64,000 bases of DNA from Agrypnia vestita (Eukaryota > Arthropoda > Insecta > Trichoptera > Phryganeidae). Of this stretch, positions 20,415 through 31,164 are shown one piece after another. The notes beneath the pieces are model-generated. The model ran no database searches. It was not told the DNA's origin and saw nothing but the letters and a program-made list of their open reading frames with translations. The stretch lies in assembly GCA_016648135.1 (NCBI GenBank), contig JADDOH010005094.1:62001-126000 (forward strand). Reading direction: 5' to 3'. A program made the position numbers and the translations under genes. Each line of letters begins with the position of its first letter. Positions within the stretch are counted from its first letter, which is position 1.

Positions 20415-21249
20415 TCAAGCCATGTATTCACTAGGGCACAAATAGCGCAGCATTCCGCGCGGCACGTCGCATGAACATCTACGCTCATGTTTCGGGGACA
20501 ATGACGCGGTCATTTGACGTGTACACACCGGGACTCGCATATCTTGTCGCGGACATGTCACCCGATGAGGTTATGATGACAGCTGCGGTATCTATTCACA
20601 CTTCATTTAGCGAAAACGGGGTTCCGCGCAATTCGAAATGTTTTTTTGGGTCGCAATTTCAAATTAACGAGGTTTTGCTGTATTAAATTGAATATTATTA
20701 AAAACAAGGTCCTTTTTGCAAATAATTATTGTTTTCCACACGTCGCGGAAATGTCGCCCTATGAGGTTATGATGATAGCTGCGTATCCATTTATGTTATC
20801 GAGTTTATCGAAACGAGGAGAAAAAGGTGGTGGATGCGAAATTATTTACTGCAAAGAGAAAAAAGGACGGATATTCTATGCGATCTTCGATCAATACAGC
20901 TCGATGAGTTCAAGAACAATTTCGTTTCCCCACACTGTCATCTTGACAGATACAGCGCATGCGTATTCACTTGTAAACATACCACGTGGTACTGACGCTC
21001 CGCGTAATGTTACAGTGTGCACGCTCGGGTACCGTGCGCATGGCAACGTTGTCACGGCACGTAGAAATGCCGCGCTATGTTGTGCGCGACGTCGCGGAAC
21101 AGTGCACGACGTTGTCACGGCACGTAGAAATGCCGCGCTATGTTGTGCGCGACGTCGCGGAACAGTGCACGACGTTGCAACGTCACGTAGACTCTATGCC
21201 GCGCGTGTTGTTGAGGGACAATTTGTCCCCTAGTGAATACATGGCTTGA
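20415..21249. mobile_element. 835-bp GC-rich element with 22-bp terminal inverted repeats
   Basis: TCAAGCCATGTATTCACTAG then GG at 20415-20436 is exactly inverted at 21228-21249. Similarity continues inward in a patchy way (CACAAA..., GCGCGGCA..., TCTACG...). The interior is unusually CpG-rich, has two related blocks with GATGAGGTTATGATGACAGC (20562 and 20758), and carries the 63-bp tandem repeat. No clear target duplication or transposase frame is visible. The 195-codon frame 20646-21233 reads through the tandem repeats and shows no domain. Confidence 0.65.
21048..21236 (+). repeat. 63-bp tandem repeat, two perfect units plus a third diverged
   Basis: Units start at 21048, 21111 and 21174. 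The first two are identical (GTTGTCACGGCACGTAGAAA ... CAGTGCACGAC). The third begins GTTGCAACGTCACGTAG and diverges into the right terminal repeat. Because 63 is a multiple of three, frames stay open through the array. Confidence 0.9.
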
Positions 21250-21969
21250 GATAGGGCATCGTCCACTGCTGCAAGAACTGCTTCAACCGCTGCTTGCTAG
21301 ACCTTGGGAAATAAATTTGTTCCTCCTGGCAGGTTTTGGTACAGGTCGGTTAACCAAAGCTGGCGTGCACAACACATTCACACATTTCCCCGCGCGAGCG
21401 CACGGGGTGACGTCGCACTGCGTACGCATCTCGAAAAATCTCTCCGTCTCTTTCGCACGCTGTCAAGCTTGTGAGCATGACAGAGACTGTTGTTATTTTG
21501 TTTTTACTACTATTACGAAATACAGCGCGATGTTTTGTTTTATTCCTTGTTCGATTTAAGTGGCGTGGAAAAATTAATTTGCGATTCTGATTAGAAGAAA
21601 TACTGTAACAAAATAAATATTATATTTCTTCCAATATCGAATAACGATGGTTTAATAATATAACAACACTTTGGTAAAGTAGATAGTGTGACAATTATAT
21701 CAAACGTCGTTATACCAAGCGCCTTTAAAAACATTGCATTTAAGCAATGAAATATAGATGTAATAAAACTCTTTTTTTTCCATTTTATATAATAATATTT
21801 ATTTTATTTACATATTCTTATATGATCACACTAAGTACATTAATTAGTATTAATTAAAATTAAAAATTCAATAGCATGTCCCCAAACAGTATGCTGGTAT
21901 AAAGGGACAGAAAATAAAGTAAAATAAGTGGGTACACATAGTAAATATCAGCACACTGATTTGTTAAAC
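21250..21969. other. unassigned sequence
   Basis: GC-rich to about 21490, with no recognised domain in the 108-codon plus frame, then AT-rich. No repeat identified. Confidence 0.4.
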
Positions 21970-22400
21970 AGTTATCTCCTCCTCAACACAAGTCCCTTCA
22001 GCCGTTTATTGAATAGTTCTACACTATTTACGCAATTGGGGATTCTAATATAAAAATCTATAGCAGTGTATAGGAAACTATATCTCTCTCTATTAGTCCG
22101 CGGTATATCACATTTTATGTAGTCTCTTGTTCTTGTGTGTTGTCTATGTATGTCACTAAAGTAAAGGATGATATTCGTTTTTAATAATTTATTCTTTATT
22201 TTATAAGCCATCTTTATCTTTTCCACATATATCAGATCTTCTAGATTTTGGATAAGTCAGTGGTTCTGGTGTATCGATCTAGGTTGAAGATTATTTTAAG
22301 GGCTCTGTTTAAAGTTCTTTGTGTCATTCCCTGCGCCTGTGAATTACACTGTGACCAAATTAATAATAATGCCATACGGCATTATTATTTGGTATATTCT
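21970..22400 (-). pseudogene. LINE ORF2 C-terminal fragment
   Basis: The minus strand reads AQGMTQRTLNRALKIIFNLD, then after stops EKIKMAYKIKNKLLKTN, HTRTRDYIKCDIPRTNRERY and FLYTAIDFYIRIPNCVNSVE ending at 21972. HTRTRDY...P...R and the Y.AI..Y..IP......LF...LK end are typical of the extreme C-terminus of CR1-like ORF2. Stops upstream show decay. Confidence 0.6.
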
Positions 22401-22501
22401 GGTTAAATATATTCTGCAGATGTACTCGTCTTGACGAATAGGAATGAGCTGGGCTGCTTTTGGCAAACTCAAACATATTTTCGACAACAAAGAGATCCCA
22501 A

Positions 22502-23044
22502 TTAGCTTAAAAAAGTAACCCACAAAAACCAAGTTTTTATTATACTCCCTTTCTTTGTAAAATATAACAACAATTAAAGACGAATTAAAACATATAACAT
22601 AACACTTAACTCGCAGTAATTTAATATATTTTGAGCTTTGATAAGACACTACGTGCTTTGAAGATTAAATTCTAAAAACATTTGTCAGTCAATTTAGATT
22701 TTCGACATTCGTAGTGAAGTACCTATTATGTATACAGACGGAGTAATTAAAATTTAGAAAATATTCCGCGACGTTATCGGGCCGCCGTTCCTAATGAAAC
22801 TTTTCTAATGATTCCAATTTGAAAAAACCAATAAAATTTCTAAAAATCCGAAATTATTCTAGAATTATTTATTTTTTTAACGAAAATTTTATAGGTCTTC
22901 TTGATCGTCGCCACGAGTCTACTTGCCAAGTTTCAGCTCGATTGGATCACGGGAAAAGGGTCAAAAATCGATCCAAAGTTTTTTTTGACGGCAAGCCGGC
23001 AAGCAAGCAAGCAGACGCCACGACTTAATATAAAGGGAGTAAAA
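22502..23044 (+). mobile_element. CTCCCTTTC-type element, long subfamily
   Basis: Outer block GTAACCCACAAAAACCAAG precedes TACTCCCTTTCTTTGTAAAA and the body ends CGACTTAATATAAAGGGAGT. The long subfamily (also 25378-25921 and 63364-63853) has an extra ~200-bp 5' segment containing GCGACGTTATCGGGCCGCCG. No coding sequence. Confidence 0.8.
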
Positions 23045-23464
23045 AGAAAAGCATGTGAACCGTACATACCGCCAGTGATGACGTAGGGATGATGGATCTT
23101 ACAAAAAAATGTGTGGAAAAACACACATACAAATGCACACAACGATCCGTCATGCTGGAGTACGTGGGGGAAGGGGGGGGGGGTCGGAGCCGAGCTACGT
23201 AATTCTTTCATTTATTTTACTTGCACAAATAAAACGGTATAGGATATGCGAAGGACATATGAAGAAAACGTTTGTTGAAAACTCAAACTTATTTTTAACT
23301 CGATCCTTAACAGCTTGCTTACTTAATATATATTATAGCCTACGTGTTATTCTAACGTAAATGCTATAATATTGTAATGTTTATATTTTATTTTATTACG
23401 TTTAGTAGTTTTTGTATAAAACAGTAACAAGCATCCATACATCGTCACAATCTTTCACATTTGT
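23045..23464. other. unassigned sequence
   Basis: AT-rich apart from a G-run at about 23165-23182. No feature recognised. Confidence 0.4.
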
Positions 23465-24355
23465 AATATTTATTTATTTATTTACATATATACGGCTCTA
23501 AAGCCTTTTACTTTTTAATTTGTACAAAGTTGATAAACAATAGATAATAGAAATAGTATAGATAAAAAATATAAATGCAAAAATACAATATAAATGTAGA
23601 AATAAAGGAGACAATAAAACAATAACAGTAATTCGATGAAATTAGAAATATAAATAATAATTTTACACAATGTATATCAACGAAATTAAATTTTAAAAGA
23701 TTAATTTTATATAATAGGCGATTCAATAGGCAATATAATAAATTATAGAAGAATAAATAAAACAAAAAATATTAATTCAATGAAGACAATATAGAGTAAA
23801 AATTAACCAGTATTAGTAGGATTTTTTTTGGGTAAACATACTCGTAATAAATGTAATAAAAAAAATTAGAATTTCAAAAGAATATTCGTTCAGTATGACC
23901 AGTGAAGTTTCCTCGAAGCTGGTAAAAAAAAAAACTAAGTAAAAAAATGATAAAGAATATGTGATAAATAATAAATATTTCATAGATTTAAATTATGATA
24001 ATGCATAAAATGGGAGGGGTGGGGAGAGGGAGGGAGTGGGATTCAATTAAAGAAGTATCAAATCAATAGTCATAAATGAGATTACGGAGTTTCATTTTAA
24101 ATAAACGCAAATTATCAGTGAAAATGTATAGATTATTTGTAGAATTTAACATATTGTATTTTGAGGTGCAACGAGTTACAAAGCAGTTTTTTAAGTAGTT
24201 AGTCCTACCAAAGTTTGGGAAAAATAAATTATTTGAACGCGTTGAGTATGTAGGACAACTCAAACCTATTTGCTCTGATAAATAGGGCGAGTCAACCAAG
24301 TCATTCAAGATTTTATATGAAGAATTTCTTAATGATACTTTTTTCCTCAAATTTG
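23465..24355 (-). pseudogene. Jockey/CR1-like LINE C-terminus and 3' UTR
   Basis: The frame 24350-24063 (minus) reads SYKILNDLVDSPYLSEQIGL, SCPTYSTRSNNLFFPNFGRT and YIFTDNLRLFKMKLRNLIYD. It shares the L..L..SP.L...I....P.Y.TR...LF.....RTNY box with the other Jockey-like tails here. The 3' UTR is long and A-rich on the minus strand's complement, ending in TTTA repeats at 23467-23483. Confidence 0.7.
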
Positions 24356-24357
24356 TG

Positions 24358-24664
24358 TAAAAAAGTAACCCATAAAAGTTTTTACAATACTCCCTTTCTC
24401 ATTTTCGGGTTTCGTGTCTACCATATGCGTCGGAATCTCCATACAACTTTCTAATGAAGAAACCATTTCAAATTGAAAAATCCAAAATAATACTATAATT
24501 ATTATTTTTTTTAACGAAAATTTGTCAGATATTCTTGATCGTCGCCACGAGTCTGCTTGCAAAGTTTCGGCTCGATCGGATCGCGGGAAAGGGGTTAAAA
24601 ATCGATCCAAAGTTTTTTCGTCAGACAAGCAACCAGACGCTACGAGTTAAAAGAAAGGGAGTAA
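24358..24664 (+). mobile_element. CTCCCTTTC-type element, short subfamily, tandem unit 1
   Basis: GTAACCCATAAAAGTTTTTA leads into ATACTCCCTTTCTC, and the body ends AGAAAGGGAGTA. It is joined head-to-tail to the next unit through the same AAAGTAACCCATAAAAACC linker. Confidence 0.8.
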
Positions 24665-24960
24665 AAAAGTAACCCATAAAAACCAAGTTTTTACAATACT
24701 CCCTTTCTCATTTTCGGGTCTCGCGTCTACCATATGCGTTGAAATATCCATACAACTTGTATGAATAAAACATTAAAATTTTGAAAAATCCAAAATTATA
24801 CTATAATTATTAAAAAAATTTAACGAAAATTTGATAGATCTTCTTGATCGTCGCCACGAGTCTGCTTGCAAAGTTTCGGCTCGATCGGATCGCGGGAAAG
24901 GGGTTAAAAATCGATCCAAAGTTTTTCGTCAGACAAGCAATCAATCAGTCAATACAAAGA
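24665..24960 (+). mobile_element. CTCCCTTTC-type element, short subfamily, tandem unit 2
   Basis: It repeats the layout of unit 1, with CGTCGCCACGAGTCTGCTTG and ATCGATCCAAAGTTTTTCGT in the body. Its right terminus is replaced by the GC-rich composite repeat at 24961. Confidence 0.75.
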
Positions 24961-25370
24961 GAGCGAAAACAGCACGGGCTCGGCTGCCATTCGTTGTCTG
25001 CTGTATCTTCCGAGGGCCGCGGTAGCCCTGGCCGGCCGCAGAGCCGGGCTATTTGCGCGCGGCTATTTCGGTCGCTCCTGGACGAACCCGAAATACCCCG
25101 ACTAATAACAAAAACCCACCGACATAATGTGCCGCCTGTGTTTCCACGGGAGACCCAAAAGTGCACGTACGCGGAGAGCAGCGATGACGTAATTCTACGC
25201 AATCCTGCATGTTCTGTGCGACCTCAACGAAAGGTGCATTTGGTTCCAATGGATCCCTCCTTCTCGTCCTTGCGCCCAGGAGACGGTGAAGCAGTTTTGT
25301 GTGGACGCCTCCCCGCTCCGCTTGTACTCATATGTATTTCAGTGGCGTGGGGAGGATGACCACTTTAGCA
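24961..25370 (+). repeat. GC-rich composite repeat
   Basis: 25208-25285 matches 26153-26230 (TGTTCTGTGCGACCTCAAC...) and 25287-25370 matches 26953-27060 (GAAGCAGTTTT.TGTGGACGC, GTGGCGTGG.GAGGATGACC). The two parts are about 720 bp apart in the other locus and fused here. 24961-25200 is GC-rich and of unknown origin. The 171-codon plus frame crosses repeat junctions and shows no domain. Confidence 0.6.
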
Positions 25371-25377
25371 GAAATAA

Positions 25378-25921
25378 TTAAACCCATAAAAAACGAGTTT
25401 TTATTATACTCCCTTTCTTTGTAAAATATAACAACAATTAAAGACGAATTAAAACATATAACGTAACACTAAATTTACAGTAATTTAATATATTTCTAAA
25501 ATGTCACATGTTTTGGGCTTTGATAAGACACTTCATTCTTTGAAGATTAAATTCTAAAAACATTTGTCAGTCGATTTAGATTTTCGAAATTCGTAGTGAA
25601 GTTCCTATTATGTATACAAACGGAGTAATTCAAATTTAGAAAATATTCCGCGACGTTATCGGGCCGCCGTTGCTAGTAATCAAACTTTTGTAATGATTCC
25701 AATTTGAAAAATCCATTAAAATTCTTAAAAATCCGAAATTATACTATAATTATTTAAAAAAATTAACGAAAATTTGACAGATCTTCTTTATTGTTGCCAC
25801 GAGTCTGCTTGTAATGTTTCAGCATAATTGGATCACGGAAAAAGGGTCAAAAATATATCCAAAGTTTTTTCGACGGCAAGCAAGCAAGCAGACGCCACGA
25901 GTTAATATAAAGGGAGTAAAA
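25378..25921 (+). mobile_element. CTCCCTTTC-type element, long subfamily
   Basis: Starts AACCCATAAAAAACGAG, TACTCCCTTTCTTTG and ends GAGTTAATATAAAGGGAGTA. About 540 bp, with the same internal landmarks as 22502-23044. Confidence 0.8.
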
Positions 25922-25987
25922 ACAAAGTTTTCACTATAAATTCTTTATGCGCAAGAAAATGCCTAGACGCAGAATTTTTCATTTGAT

Positions 25988-26039
25988 GTCATTCAAACTT
26001 CTTCTCTGTATTCCTACACAGAGAAGAAGTTTGAATGAC
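25988..26039. repeat. perfect 22-bp hairpin
   Basis: Arms 25988-26009 and 26018-26039 are exact inverses (GTCATTCAAACTTCTTCTCT plus GT) around an 8-nt loop. Ten bp downstream AAGCATCC-TT-GGATGCTT makes a second small perfect hairpin. Too short for an ordinary microRNA precursor; origin unknown. Confidence 0.85.
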
Positions 26040-26147
26040 GAATCCTGAAAGCATCCTTGGATGCTTCTAGGAACGACTAATTTTCACCTATACTGTTTTA
26101 TCATAATTACGTCACCCAAATGTGATTATTCAGGAACCTAATCTTGC

Positions 26148-27060
26148 ATGTTCTGTGCGACCTCAACAAGAGATGCATTTGGTTTCAATGGCTTCCCCTT
26201 CCTCACCCTTGCCCCTAGGACAAGGGTTGGCAGAAGCGGCTCTTCAAACTCTATAAACTCAGAACATCAGCATCAAAATCAGAAGTCTAAACCCGTATTT
26301 GATAACTGGACACTTTGCGCTAGCTTTGAGGTCGCACGCTAGCCGCTTTGAAGGTCTCGAAAGGGAGAATCCAATTTAATAACCAAATTAATTAATCAAT
26401 TAGAAAGACATACAGAAAAATCTAATTCACGAAAAAATAATAAGCTTCTACTGGGATTCGAGCCCAGGTCACCTACTAAGCTATAGCAACCCTCTATGTT
26501 TCCGCGAATATATCGACCTTATATGTATGTCTTATTTTTACTAATTGATTAATTTTTATTTTTGTCCATGGAGCAATCCACTTTTTTGATACGGTAGTTG
26601 AAATTACTTTGCAATGCCACCGCTAGATGGATGCCAGAATTAATTGAATAATTAGATTTTGATTTGATACATGGAATACTTGAAATATATTACGATGCGT
26701 TAAAAAACTCACCGTTGGTATTCTCACAATCTTTGACTCTACATATAGGTATATGCGAACAAACATTCTAAACCTGAACTCAACTGTGAACCAAATAAAC
26801 AATAAACTTAGAAGCAGAAAATTTTCAATGAAAATAAGTAGCCAGATGTAGCAAAGCTATTAAAAGCAATTTTTCTTAAACATCTGCGGTTCTCTGATAT
26901 CTTTGTTATCCTGTTTCCATGACAATTTGGCTCTTCTCACTGACCTGGGACACATTGAAGCAGTTTTATGTGGACGCCTCCCCGCTTCTCTTGCACTCGG
27001 ATATGGACATAGGGTTTTAAGTGGCGTGGAGAGGATGACCACTTTGGCAGAAAAAATACC
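26148..27060. repeat. locus with unfused copies of the composite repeat parts
   Basis: 26153-26230 and 26953-27060 are the two segments that occur fused at 25208-25370. The intervening sequence includes a tRNA-like patch (26455-26515) and AT-rich DNA without a recognised gene. Confidence 0.5.
26455..26515 (-). mobile_element. tRNA-like SINE remnant
   Basis: The minus strand reads TATAGCTTAGTAGGTGACC then TGGGCTCGAATCCCAG. TAGCTTAGTAGG resembles a polymerase III A box and GGCTCGAATCCC a B box, but they are only a few bases apart instead of about 30. This suggests an internally deleted tRNA-derived SINE head rather than a tRNA gene. Confidence 0.35.
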
Positions 27061-27144
27061 GAATCGGGTGGTGAAAATGTAGGGCCAATATAAGAGCTAT
27101 TTCTCATAAAATGGCCCCGAGTAGGTGGACCCCTCTTCACTTAA

Positions 27145-27230
27145 TTATTTATTTATTTATTTATCAACGGCCTAGTGGGCTTTTACAGTATAGGTATACA
27201 AAGTTTTTAAATAAACAAATTTAGTTGGAG
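27145..27230 (-). mobile_element. LINE 3' end with TTTA tail
   Basis: TTTA repeats at 27145-27164 are followed by CAACGGCCTAGTGGGCTTTT, the inverse of the AAAAGCCCACTAGGGCGTTG end seen at 29660. Only the 3' end remains. Confidence 0.6.
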
Positions 27231-27984
27231 TATCGTTCTTAATTTTTTTTTTTATTTTTTTATTTCAAAAAATCTTTGTTTACAAATAAAGGTACTTAAT
27301 ACTAATTTAACAATAAAATATAAGATAAATTACACTTTTTTTTTGTTAAATTTGTGGATTATGCCACTCTACTAGGCTACGCCTGTCCCAGAGTGGCGTT
27401 ATAGAAGACAATTATAATATTTTTTTTGAATTCGTCAGTAATATTTATTTTCATAAGGTAGTAATTATGTATCTACAAAGTATCAAGTGGAATGTTAGTG
27501 AAAGTTGAGTGAGTCATAAGTCCAAGTGTAAATATGTGTAGAGTAATTGTTTAATGTAAAAAGGGTTAAAGTTTTGTTTAAGATTATTTTTTATTTTCCT
27601 TAATAAATTTATTTATTTATATAGGTATATATTTTTATTTGTAGACATAATTATGCAATTGCAGTAAGTAAATTCAGTCACTAAATATTTCACACACTAA
27701 TTCACACGTTTTAGAATCTATCACTTCTGAATAACTTGTCTATCATTTATGTACTGATGATCGTTACTTAAATCGCTCAGGTCCGCACTAGAAACTTCTC
27801 GCTTGTCGGTAGGTACTTGCGCCCACACGCCGGAGACACGCAATATAATATTTCTGCCCAAGAGTTTTGTTTTAAGAAACTTGCTTATGAAGGCCACAGC
27901 TCTTAGACCTAACCGGGTACGGTTCTTAATCAATATCAAAATTAATAATATTTATTATTGTAATGTTATTATATATTGTAACAG
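27231..27984. other. unassigned AT-rich sequence
   Basis: Contains GCCTGTCCCAGAGTGGCG near 27385, similar to GCCTGTCTCACTAGAAAGC near 44100, probably an old repeat. No gene seen. Confidence 0.4.
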
Positions 27985-28345
27985 GATGGTTCTGATCTCA
28001 TACCATCTTCAAAATCTTTACTGGCTAAATTTCCAGAGAGGATTGAATATAAGTCGTGCCTCACGATATTCAAGGTTATTCACAACATGGCCCCTCAATA
28101 CATTACCGACTTCTGCATTCCATTTTCCAAAAATAACAGACACCTAACACTTCGCTCAGCATCAACATCTAATACAAGCAGGTTAGCTGAAGTAAATCGC
28201 GTCCACAAAACTAATTTCGGTGATCGTGCTTTCGCGGTGGCTGGACCTAAGTTATGGAATAAACTACCTAATAAACTGAGATCATTAACACAGTTCAAAA
28301 TACAATTTAAGATGCACTTATTTAGACAATCATAAAAAAAACCCT
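27985..28345 (+). pseudogene. LINE C-terminus (GPKLWNKLPNKLR type)
   Basis: The frame is open from 27985 to the stop at 28333. It reads DGSDLIPSSKSLLAKFPERI, EYKSCLTIFKVIHNMAPQYI, LRSASTSNTSRLAEVNRVH, FGDRAFAVAGPKLWNKLPNK and FKIQFKMHLFRQS. RI.YK...F...H...P.Y, FG.RAF..AGPKLWN.LP..LR and F...LK.HLF are consecutive boxes of the ORF2 C-terminus in a CR1-like clade. It is 5'-truncated without internal stops. It ends next to a 723-bp inverted-repeat element. Confidence 0.85.
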
Positions 28346-28365
28346 AGAATCAGACCGTTACAACA

Positions 28366-29088
28366 CTAAAGGTACTGATACACATGTTTATTTTTGAGCA
28401 TGCTCAAAACTAGCATGCTCTAACAACTGTACACACTTGCTCATTATTATCATGCTTATTTTATGCAATCTCAAAACTAACAATCAAACACACATGCTTA
28501 TTACTGGCATGCTCTTGTCATAGAATAGAGACGCTCTTGTTCAAAATGGAAACTTTGCAAACTGAAATATGAAATTCAAGTGAATCGATAAATCAAAACA
28601 GTTCTGAATTTTCCATCCGTACATTTTTGATTTTAGTTTTTATAATTTTTATTGTAAGATTTGAATCATTCATGTATTTTTTGATTTTATGTGTCATAAA
28701 CATTAATTCCTGCTATATTATTTTTATGTAGCAATAATCGAGTATTCCACAGACATTCGTGATTCCTATAACACGTCACGAAAAGTAATGTTTTATCATC
28801 TCCCCAACGCGCCATATTTGTTTCATCTGTCGCGGACTGAGAAGATCGCATTGATAATAGATACTAGCCGCGAATGACATTAGCATGCTCATAAGCAAGC
28901 CTGTTCATGCATGCTCAAAAGATACCCCTTCCACCCGCGAATCAAATGATTTTTGAGCGTGCTAGTAATGAGCATGCTCATTAATGGCAATGTGCGTACA
29001 CACATGCTACTAAATAGCAATAGCTCAAGAAGCTCAATACTGCGCATGCTCACCTGCCACTAATAAGCATGTGTATCAGTACCTTTAG
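28366..29088. mobile_element. 723-bp TIR element with AGCATGCT motif arrays
   Basis: CTAAAGGTACTGATACACAT at 28366 is inverted at the right end (ATGTGTATCAGTACCTTTAG ending 29088). Both subterminal regions are dense in AGCATGCT/GAGCATGCTC palindromes and close variants. Such arrays are common as transposase-binding subterminal repeats, for example in hAT elements, but no clear 8-bp target duplication was found. The centre is non-coding. Confidence 0.75.
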
Positions 29089-29639
29089 CTATAATAACAC
29101 AGGAATACCTATGCATTAAATTCACCATTAACACGTACGCATCGCCTTGGAAACAAATTTTCAGAATTCGTAGACATTTTTCGATGAAGGAGCATATCTG
29201 AATTAAAGAATTACTTATACTTGGAATATACCAATAGAATTAATAACAGTTTAATGGACTAAATTTTTACTCATGTTATGTTCCCCATGAAGTAAATATA
29301 TTTATTTATTTTAAAGTGTCCTAATTATTGTTCATTTCCTTTTTACATTTGTCTTGATTTTATCTTTAATATTTATTTTTTGGGTTATTTTATCTTATTT
29401 ATCTGGTATATTGGTTTAATTATCTTCATTTTACTCTATTACTAATTTGTTAAAGGTTTCTAATTATTATTGTTTGCTTGTGTACTAATCATCGTTTTTA
29501 TAATATATTGTTCATTTCTATTGTTAATTTATTTTATATTGTTGTAACATTTCATATTGTTAATTTATCTTAAATACGTTTTATTTAAATTATTATTATT
29601 TAATTGTCTACTGTAAACCGTGTTTTATGTTAGATATAT
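29089..29639. other. unassigned AT-rich sequence
   Basis: Probably includes the 3' UTR of the LINE whose tail is at 29640-29705; no frame is recognisable. Confidence 0.4.
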
Positions 29640-29705
29640 AATAATCCTTTTAATTTTCTTGTACCGTAAAAGCCCACTAGGGCGTTGATTAATAAATAAA
29701 TAAAT
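29640..29705 (+). mobile_element. LINE 3' end with TAAA tail
   Basis: GTAAAAGCCCACTAGGGCGT precedes TAAA repeats ending at 29704. It is the plus-strand counterpart of 27145-27230. Confidence 0.6.
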
Positions 29706-30057
29706 CATAGAAATTTTTAAAACTGATTTTAAATTTGACATTTAAAATTGCACATTTTCCGACGTCTTCTTTAAAAGCGGTTTAGCTTTTCGCTGTTTTG
29801 ACAGGTGTCAGATTTGACGGATGAGCGCGCATACTTCGCGCGCTCTGTCGGCCGGGCGGCGGGTCTGAAGGGGAAAGAGTGAAGCTGGTCACCTCTTCGT
29901 CTCGCACCACTTCCTGCCGAAGGTCAGCATCACTTTGGCTATATGGCCTTGTCGACAGCTGCCGCGTGGAGCTCTCCGCTTGATCTTAAACGCGCCTCAT
30001 CCGAGCAACAAAGCCGCACAGCCGGACGAGCCATTGCCTCATGTTCTTCGGCTATAT
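29706..30057. other. unassigned GC-rich sequence
   Basis: 29800-30050 is CpG-rich (GAGCGCGCATACTTCGCGCG). No open frame or repeat match inside the window was found. It directly abuts element copy B. Confidence 0.4.
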
Positions 30058-30729
30058 CTCCTGTGTGCCGGTGATGTAACGTAGGTCTACCTGTCATACA
30101 AAATATGAAATATCTACCTTATTTACGAAAACTAAAACGTCACATTTTTTGTATTCATCGAATAGACATTTTCACATCAAAATTACTAAATTAAACTGTT
30201 AGGAATGTACGGATTTTTTAATTAAAAAATATTTATTCATTACTCTCGTACTTTCGGCCAGTGTGTAAGAGAGAGCAGAATATTGCACATCGCAGTTAAA
30301 TCGAGCAAGAAAGAGCACGACAATACCATACATTTCATGTAGGACAGAGATGGCGGTTGCTTGGGTTTCGGCGAAAGCAAAAACAATATAGAAAGAGTAC
30401 GGTAGAGTCGGGTAACACGTGCTAGACAAAGACGGAGTGCATACGACTGAAGCGAGCAGGCGACCGCGTCGTTGTTTTCAGTTGCTAATGAAACGTCAGC
30501 GGAAGCGCACGCAAATTCGATTTGCCATGATTTTATAATAATTTACTAAAATAATGCAAATATGTATGTTTACCTTACATAATTATATAAAGGGACCCTT
30601 AAAAAGTCTTATCTGTATTTTATATTTGTATATTTTATCACATATTAAAAACTATGCCGATATTTAATCAGGTAACGCTGTGTTACTCCACCGTCCCCAA
30701 AGTTTTTTTTTAGCACAGTCTTTTAAGAG
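30058..30729 (-). mobile_element. CTCTTAAAAG...CACAGGAG element, copy B
   Basis: Minus-strand copy, 672 bp, with ATAT on both sides (30054-30057 and 30730-30733), a good 4-bp target duplication. It is the inverted partner of copy C, 2.7 kb away and of identical length. The 76-codon frame (30429-30199) is conserved in copy C but lacks any recognisable domain. Confidence 0.85.
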
Positions 30730-31164
30730 ATATTATCCTTCATCTCTAACTTCACATCGTCTTCAAGAATGAAGACACGCTCCTGATATGACTCCAGCGA
30801 AACGACGAAAATCGCATCTCAACACACCAATAATTTCGTATAAAATATTATTACAGTTCGCATATATATTTGTATTTTGTAATTTATATTTTATTTTGGT
30901 TTCTCATTTTACTTTACGTTACCTTTCCGATAATTCTGTATTAATGTTCCTAATTATAATTTCTGTTCCTAATATATTTAAACTTAAATTTATTATATAT
31001 TTCCATTTAATAATTTATTGTAATATATACTAAATTCAACTTCAAACAGGCAATCCCTAATTAGGCAGTCGAAGTGTAACGCAATACAAAAAATAAGATA
31101 TTAATAAAAAATATTATTATTACACTATTGTATTTAGATATTACTTTGTGGTTTACATTATGAA
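30730..31164. other. unassigned AT-rich sequence
   Basis: No feature recognised; the 81-codon hydrophobic plus frame at 30788 is low complexity. Confidence 0.35.

Noticed and set aside
20646..21233. 195-codon plus frame with repeated RRNAALCCARRRG
   Set aside because: The 63-bp repeat is a multiple of three, so frames stay open by chance; no domain and an overlapping minus frame is open as well.
21048..21236. CRISPR-like array
   Set aside because: The units are directly adjacent tandem repeats without unique spacers, in a eukaryotic context.
24844..25359. 171-codon plus frame
   Set aside because: It crosses from a MITE into the GC-rich composite repeat and shows no domain.
26455..26515. 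Functional tRNA gene
   Set aside because: A and B box-like motifs are only a few bases apart and there is no acceptor stem, so only a SINE remnant was listed.
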